DNA from: Streptosporangium saharense
Lineage (GTDB): Bacteria > Actinomycetota > Actinomycetes > Streptosporangiales > Streptosporangiaceae
Reading direction: 5' to 3'
Assembly: GCF_014203715.1 (NCBI RefSeq)
Contig: NZ_JACHJP010000002.1
Span: 868,001 to 932,000 of the forward strand
DNA: 64,000 nt
How positions within the stretch are numbered: position 1 is the stretch's first letter; every line of letters starts with the position of its first letter. Below, in pieces: positions 60,555-64,000 of this stretch. The notes beneath the pieces are model-generated. The model searched no databases. It had not been told where the DNA came from and saw only the letters and a program-made list of their open reading frames with translations. The position numbers and the translations under genes are program-made.

Positions 60555-60601
60555 CCTACCAGGATCTCGTCGAGCCGTCACTGGTAGGGACCGTTGACGA
60601 G
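60555..60601 (-). ncRNA. Candidate RNA pseudoknot covering the DUF190 ribosome-binding site
   Basis: In the leftward transcript CCTACCAG (60588-60581) pairs perfectly with CTGGTAGG (60562-60555), which overlaps the ribosome-binding site GGTAGGAGG. A second stem pairs CTCGTC (60601-60596) with GACGAG (60571-60566), and the two stems interleave. They could form an H-type pseudoknot or alternative switch states. It resembles a translational riboswitch or protein-binding leader, but no known class was recognised. Confidence 0.4.
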
Positions 60602-60718
60602 GAAGTGCCCCGTGGTTGTCCCCGCCCTGGAAGCCCTGGGGCGGAGGCGGCGGGCCCCACCGCCGCAAATCCGGAAAAAGCCGGTCTTACCAGCAATTAT
60701 ACCCTTCACCCCTGTCCG

Positions 60719-60744
60719 GGAACGATCGACGGCGGAGGCAGGTT
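60719..60744 (+). promoter_or_regulatory. ECF-sigma-type promoter of the crcB operon
   Basis: GGAAC (60719-60723) and GTT (60742-60744) are separated by exactly 18 bp, the pattern of actinobacterial SigR/SigE-type promoters. Transcription would start near 60752, giving a leader of about 160 nt before crcB. The rest of the 369-bp gap (60544-60912) holds no recognisable fluoride riboswitch. Confidence 0.5.
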
Positions 60745-60912
60745 AGGCTGTGGGGGAACACCCACGCCGGTCCACGGAGTCCGGCCGGGATGTCTCGCGG
60801 CGGTGGGGCCCGCCGTACCCGAACCGCGGTGCACGCGCCACCGCCAACGGTCCCTGCTCGTGACAGCTCGCGCCCGCGGAACACCGGGCGCACGCCACGT
60901 GTGGGGAGGATC

Positions 60913-61422
60913 ATGAGCCCGGATGAGGTGAGGCTCACAACGGTGACCGAGCCCGTCGACCACGACGTCGATCCCGCCGAGGTACGGCGCCGCCGCCAGG
61001 CACGCCGCTCGCAGCTCCGTGTGCTCGGAGCTGTCGCCGTGGGAGGCGCGCTCGGCGCGGGAGCCCGCTACGGGGCGTCGCTGCTGTGGCCGACCCCCGC
61101 CGCCGCGTTCCCGTGGACGACGCTCGGCGTCAACGCGCTCGGCTGCCTGGTGATCGGTGTCTTCCTGGTGACGCTGACCGAGGCCTGGACGGCGCCCGTG
61201 TGGGTGCGGCCGTTCTTCGCGACCGGCGTGCTGGGCGGGTTCACCACCTTCTCCACCTACTGCGTCGACATCGAACGTCTGGTCTCGGCGGGACGCGCGG
61301 GCCCGGCGCTGACCTACATGGCCGTGACGGTCGTGGCCGCCATGGTGGCGGTGACGGCCGGGGCGTGGACCACCCGCCTGTTCCTGGCGGCGGTGCGAAG
61401 GAAGGCAGGGAGGACACGATGA
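60913..61422 (+). CDS. crcB: Fluoride exporter CrcB, first subunit
   Basis: 169 residues from the ATG at 60913 behind GGGGAGGAT; upstream in-frame starts give non-coding-like sequence. An N-terminal cytosolic extension of about 45 residues is charged. Then four helices with CrcB/Fluc motifs: [32 protein letters not shown] and [18 protein letters not shown] with the conserved TTFST stack. It is one half of a dual-topology fluoride channel that exports F-. The extension is unusual for the family. Confidence 0.9.
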   Translation: MSPDEVRLTTVTEPVDHDVDPAEVRRRRQARRSQLRVLGAVAVGGALGAGARYGASLLWPTPAAAFPWTTLGVNALGCLVIGVFLVTLTEAWTAPVWVRPFFATGVLGGFTTFSTYCVDIERLVSAGRAGPALTYMAVTVVAAMVAVTAGAWTTRLFLAAVRRKAGRTR

Positions 61423-61766
61423 TCATGTCTGGGCGAGGGCTGCGGCTTACCGTCTTCCTCGACGACACCGACACCTGGAACCACCGTCCGATGTACACCG
61501 AGATCGTGCATCGCGCGCACGCCGCGGGGCTGGCCGGGGCGTCGGTCTTCCGCGGCCTTGAGGGCTTCGGCGCCACGAACGTCGTGCACACCACCCGGCT
61601 GCTGTCGATGGCCGACGACCTGCCGGTCGCCGTGGTGATCATCGACACCGAGGAGGCCGTCCGTGCCTTCCTGCCCCAGCTCGACGACCTGCTCATCGAG
61701 GGCGTGGCCGTACTCGACCAGGTCGAGATCGTCCACCACCGCGGAGCCGGAAGGGAGGAACCGTGA
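61419..61766 (+). CDS. DUF190 family protein, copy 2
   Basis: 115 residues, overlapping both crcB genes by 4 nt. [81 protein letters not shown] is close to the divergent copy 1 and again a PII-like fold. Its placement between the two CrcB halves suggests a regulatory role for the fluoride channel. Function is not established. Confidence 0.9.
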   Translation: MIMSGRGLRLTVFLDDTDTWNHRPMYTEIVHRAHAAGLAGASVFRGLEGFGATNVVHTTRLLSMADDLPVAVVIIDTEEAVRAFLPQLDDLLIEGVAVLDQVEIVHHRGAGREEP

Positions 61767-62137
61767 ACTGGCTGCTGGTGCTGGCGGGGGCCGCCGTCGG
61801 GGCGCCGATGCGCTACTTGACCGACCGGATGGTCCAGGCCCGGCACGACACGGTCTTCCCGTGGGGCACCTTCACGGTCAACGTGTTCGGCTCCTTCGTC
61901 CTCGGCCTGCTGGCCGGGGCGGCGCTGTCCGGCGCGGCGGGCGCGAACGTCCAGCTCCTGGTGGGGACCGGGTTCTGCGGGGCGCTGACCACCTACTCGA
62001 CGTTCTCCTACGAGACGCTGCAACTGGCCGAGAACGGCGCGCGCTTCTACGCGCTGGCCAACGTCGTCGCCTCGGTGGTCGCGGGGCTCGGCGCGGTGTT
62101 CGTCGGCATGGCCTTCGCCCAGGCCGCCTTCGCCTGA
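61763..62137 (+). CDS. crcB: Fluoride exporter CrcB, second subunit
   Basis: 124 residues from a GTG overlapping the DUF190 stop. Four helices with [32 protein letters not shown] and [18 protein letters not shown]. It is the oppositely oriented partner of the first CrcB, together forming a heterodimeric Fluc channel. Heterodimeric pairs are common in Gram-positive bacteria. It ends the operon; a TetR gene lies convergent after 20 bp. Confidence 0.92.
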   Translation: MNWLLVLAGAAVGAPMRYLTDRMVQARHDTVFPWGTFTVNVFGSFVLGLLAGAALSGAAGANVQLLVGTGFCGALTTYSTFSYETLQLAENGARFYALANVVASVVAGLGAVFVGMAFAQAAFA

Positions 62138-62157
62138 CAGGTTCGCCAGGAGGTTCC

Positions 62158-62838
62158 CTAGGAGGGGAGCCGGGTCGCGGCGCCGTCGAGGAAAAGGGCG
62201 AGCTTGTCGCGGAACCAGTCGTGGGGGTCGCCGTCGATGATCGTGCGCAGCACGGCGGCGAACGGCACCGCCTCGGGCACGGCGTGCTCCCCCGACCAGG
62301 ACTCGCGCATCTGCTCGATCCCCGTCACCCGCTCCCCCGAGGCGGTCGCCCGCTCGCGGGACAGGCGCTCCCAGCCCACGTAGACGTCGGCCGCCAGGTC
62401 GGTGAGGGTGTCCACGACGAGGACGGCGTCCTGCGGGCCGAAGCCGAAACCGGCCAGCTCACGGGCGGTGGCGTAGAAGACCCTGGTCACGCTGGGCGGG
62501 GTGCGGGGCAGGTCCTGGATGAGACCGGCCATGCCCGGGTTGGCGGCGAACAGGTTCCAGACGACGTCGGCGGTCTCCTCAAGGTAGGCGCGCCAGTCGC
62601 TCCCCGCCTCCGGCCAGTCGGCGCGCCGTACGGCCAGGTCCATGGCGGCGATCACCAGGTCGTCCCGGCTGGGGACGCGCCGGTAGAGCGAGGAGTGCTT
62701 GACCCCGAGCCGGTCGGCGACCGCCGCCATGGTGAGGTCGTGGAAGCCCACGGCCAGCGCGGCCTCGGCGATGTCCCCGAGGCTGAAGCTGGGACGGCGC
62801 CCGGGACGGAGACCGGGGCGGGCGGGTGTGGCGCTCAT
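62158..62838 (-). CDS. TetR-family regulator
   Basis: 226 residues from the ATG at 62838; alternative in-frame ATGs at 62847 and 62886 exist and none has a clear ribosome-binding site. The helix-turn-helix is FSLGDIAEAALAVGFHDLTMAAVADRLGVKHSSLYRRVPSRDDLVIAAMDLAV. The C-terminal ligand domain is generic TetR_C. It ends 20 bp from the convergent crcB operon and lies 26 bp after the ABC exporter gene, which it probably regulates or is co-transcribed with. Confidence 0.85.
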   Translation of the reverse strand: MSATPARPGLRPGRRPSFSLGDIAEAALAVGFHDLTMAAVADRLGVKHSSLYRRVPSRDDLVIAAMDLAVRRADWPEAGSDWRAYLEETADVVWNLFAANPGMAGLIQDLPRTPPSVTRVFYATARELAGFGFGPQDAVLVVDTLTDLAADVYVGWERLSRERATASGERVTGIEQMRESWSGEHAVPEAVPFAAVLRTIIDGDPHDWFRDKLALFLDGAATRLPS

Positions 62839-62864
62839 ACCCCTCATCATCGCGCGGGCGGTGG

Positions 62865-64000
62865 TCAACTGGGCAACAGGCGCCACCCCGCGGCCCTGGT
62901 GCGCTCCCGCCAGAACGCGGCGTATCTCCCGTCACGGCCCAGCAGGCTCGCGTGGTCGCCGGACTCCACGACCCGCCCGCCGTCCAGGACGACGATCTGG
63001 TCGGCGGCCACGACGGTCGAGAGCCGGTGGGCGATCACCAGCAGCGTCCTGTCCTCAGTGAGGGCGCGCAGCGCCTCGGTGACGGCGAACTCGTTCTCCG
63101 GGTCGAGCGCGGCGGTCGCCTCGTCCAGCAGCACGATGGGGGCGTCCTTCAGGATGGCGCGGGCGATGGAGACGCGCTGGCGCTCACCGCCCGACAGGGT
63201 CGCGCCGCTCTCCCCGACCCTGGTCGCCCACCCGTCGGGCAGCCGCTCGACGATCTCGTCGACACGGGCCAGGGCGGCGGCGTGCCGTACCTCCTCGTCC
63301 GTGGCGCCGGGACGGCCGAGCCTGATGTTCTCCTCGATGGTGTCGTCGAACAGGTAGACGTCCTGGAAGACCAGCGAGAGCCGCGACATCAGGTCCTCGG
63401 TGGTCAGGTCGCGCACGTCGTGGCCGTCCACCCTGACCGTGCCCGAGTCCACGTCGAAGAAGCGGGCGATGAGCCGGGTCACGGTCGTCTTGCCCGACCC
63501 GGAGGAGCCGACCAGGGCGGTCATCGTGCGGGGCGGCACCCGCAGCGAGACCTCCCGCAGCACCGGCGAGCCGTCGTAGCCGAAGGTGACGCGCTCCAGC
63601 TCGATCGCGGGTGCCTCGGGCACGGCGGGCCGCGCCTTACCCTCCTCCCCTTCCGCCTCGGGCAGGGCCGGGGTGGCGAGGATCTCGGCGAAGCGGTTCA
63701 GGTTGTTGCGGCCGATCCGCACCGCGCCGCCCAGCTCGGCGGCCAGGACCAGCGGCTCGGTGAACCGGGTGGCCAGCGCCAGCAGGGCGACCAGTTCGGC
63801 AGCTCCGAGCGGGCCGCCCAGGACCAGGTAGGTGCCGAAGGCCAGCAGCACGGTGTAGACGCCCTGTACGGCCATCGCGTTGAGCCCGAGCCCCGGCACG
63901 ACCTTGGTGACCAGGCGACGGCCCGCGCGGTACTGCCCGGCCAGCGCCTCCTCAAGCTCGGCGTGCGCCGCCCCGGTACGGCCGAAGCCGCGCAGCACGG
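62865..64000 (-). CDS. ABC exporter, fused membrane and ATPase domains, 5' end beyond window
   Basis: The gene runs leftwards from beyond the right edge and 378 codons are visible. The visible N-terminal part is the end of an exporter membrane domain (VVPGLGLNAMAVQGVYTVLLAFGTYLVLGGPLGAAELVALLALATRF). The ATPase domain has Walker A GSSGSGKTTV, Q-loop LVFQDVYLF, signature LSGGERQRVSIARA, Walker B IVLLDEATAALDPE and H-loop LLVIAHRLS. It is a type IV (MsbA/siderophore-exporter-like) half transporter. The substrate is unknown; siderophore or peptide export is possible next to iron genes. Confidence 0.9.
   Translation of the reverse strand, partial: VLRGFGRTGAAHAELEEALAGQYRAGRRLVTKVVPGLGLNAMAVQGVYTVLLAFGTYLVLGGPLGAAELVALLALATRFTEPLVLAAELGGAVRIGRNNLNRFAEILATPALPEAEGEEGKARPAVPEAPAIELERVTFGYDGSPVLREVSLRVPPRTMTALVGSSGSGKTTVTRLIARFFDVDSGTVRVDGHDVRDLTTEDLMSRLSLVFQDVYLFDDTIEENIRLGRPGATDEEVRHAAALARVDEIVERLPDGWATRVGESGATLSGGERQRVSIARAILKDAPIVLLDEATAALDPENEFAVTEALRALTEDRTLLVIAHRLSTVVAADQIVVLDGGRVVESGDHASLLGRDGRYAAFWRERTRAAGWRLLPS

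Noticed and set aside
60544-60912. Fluoride riboswitch before crcB
   Set aside because: The expected GGCGAUGG...CUGAUGGC-type core is absent on both strands as far as I can read.

Overview
The window is a GC-rich chromosomal segment from a filamentous actinomycete, most likely of the Streptosporangium/Nonomuraea type. The signs are very high GC at third codon positions, frequent GTG starts, many 4-nt ATGA/GTGA gene overlaps, an HspR-type HAIR box before lon, DtxR/IdeR-type iron boxes, a Scr1/DUF6879 cassette and cobalamin riboswitches. No rRNA, tRNA, insertion sequence, integrase, prophage or CRISPR array was seen. About 68 protein genes are supported; the genes at both ends are cut by the window edges.

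Layout. 0-3.7 kb: a truncated secreted lamin-tail/nuclease-like protein, a pentapeptide-repeat membrane protein, and a HAAS-domain membrane protein facing a PadR regulator. 3.8-9.2 kb: cydABDC (cytochrome bd-type oxidase plus its CydDC exporter) behind an array of palindromes that look like PadR operators. 9.5-10.9 kb: an HtrA-like protease. 11.2-15.2 kb: small genes and a DUF6879/Scr1-like regulatory cassette. 15.3-18.1 kb: metNIQ methionine transporter with a Met/Cys-rich mini-ORF in its leader. 18.3-20.7 kb: lon with a HAIR operator. 20.8-27.2 kb: a NarL-type two-component system, hydrolase, acyltransferase, heme oxygenase with two matching palindromic operators and a TetR gene, and an LtrA-like protein.

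27.3-33.7 kb holds the least understood block: a small protein and a DUF6745 protein convergent with a five-gene STM4011-STM4015 operon (two radical SAM enzymes, an alkaline-phosphatase-superfamily hydrolase, an ATP-grasp protein and a leucine-rich-repeat protein). 33.8-42.8 kb: an MFS exporter, a P450, secreted proteins, a Tat-exported PhoD phosphatase, an alpha/beta hydrolase, ArfB, a Nudix hydrolase and TsaD.

42.9-55.8 kb is a propionate/B12 region. A cobalamin riboswitch precedes a five-gene valine-degradation operon (mmsA, acyl-CoA dehydrogenase, 3-hydroxyisobutyryl-CoA hydrolase, mmsB, enoyl-CoA hydratase). A second cobalamin riboswitch on the other strand precedes an FhuF-like Fe-S protein and a thioredoxin-like [2Fe-2S] ferredoxin. 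Beside it a PrpR-like regulator diverges from prpD-prpB-prpC (2-methylcitrate cycle), to which the B12-biosynthesis gene cobF is fused as the last cistron. Valine breakdown makes propionyl-CoA, which is consumed either by the B12-dependent methylmalonyl route or by the B12-independent methylcitrate cycle, so the shared B12 signals are coherent in theme, although the direction of control at the valine operon is puzzling.

55.8-64 kb: a siderophore/iron ABC uptake operon under iron boxes, a VIT1/CCC1-like transporter with DUF211 and DUF190 proteins, a divergent crcB-DUF190-crcB fluoride-exporter operon, a TetR regulator and a truncated ABC exporter.
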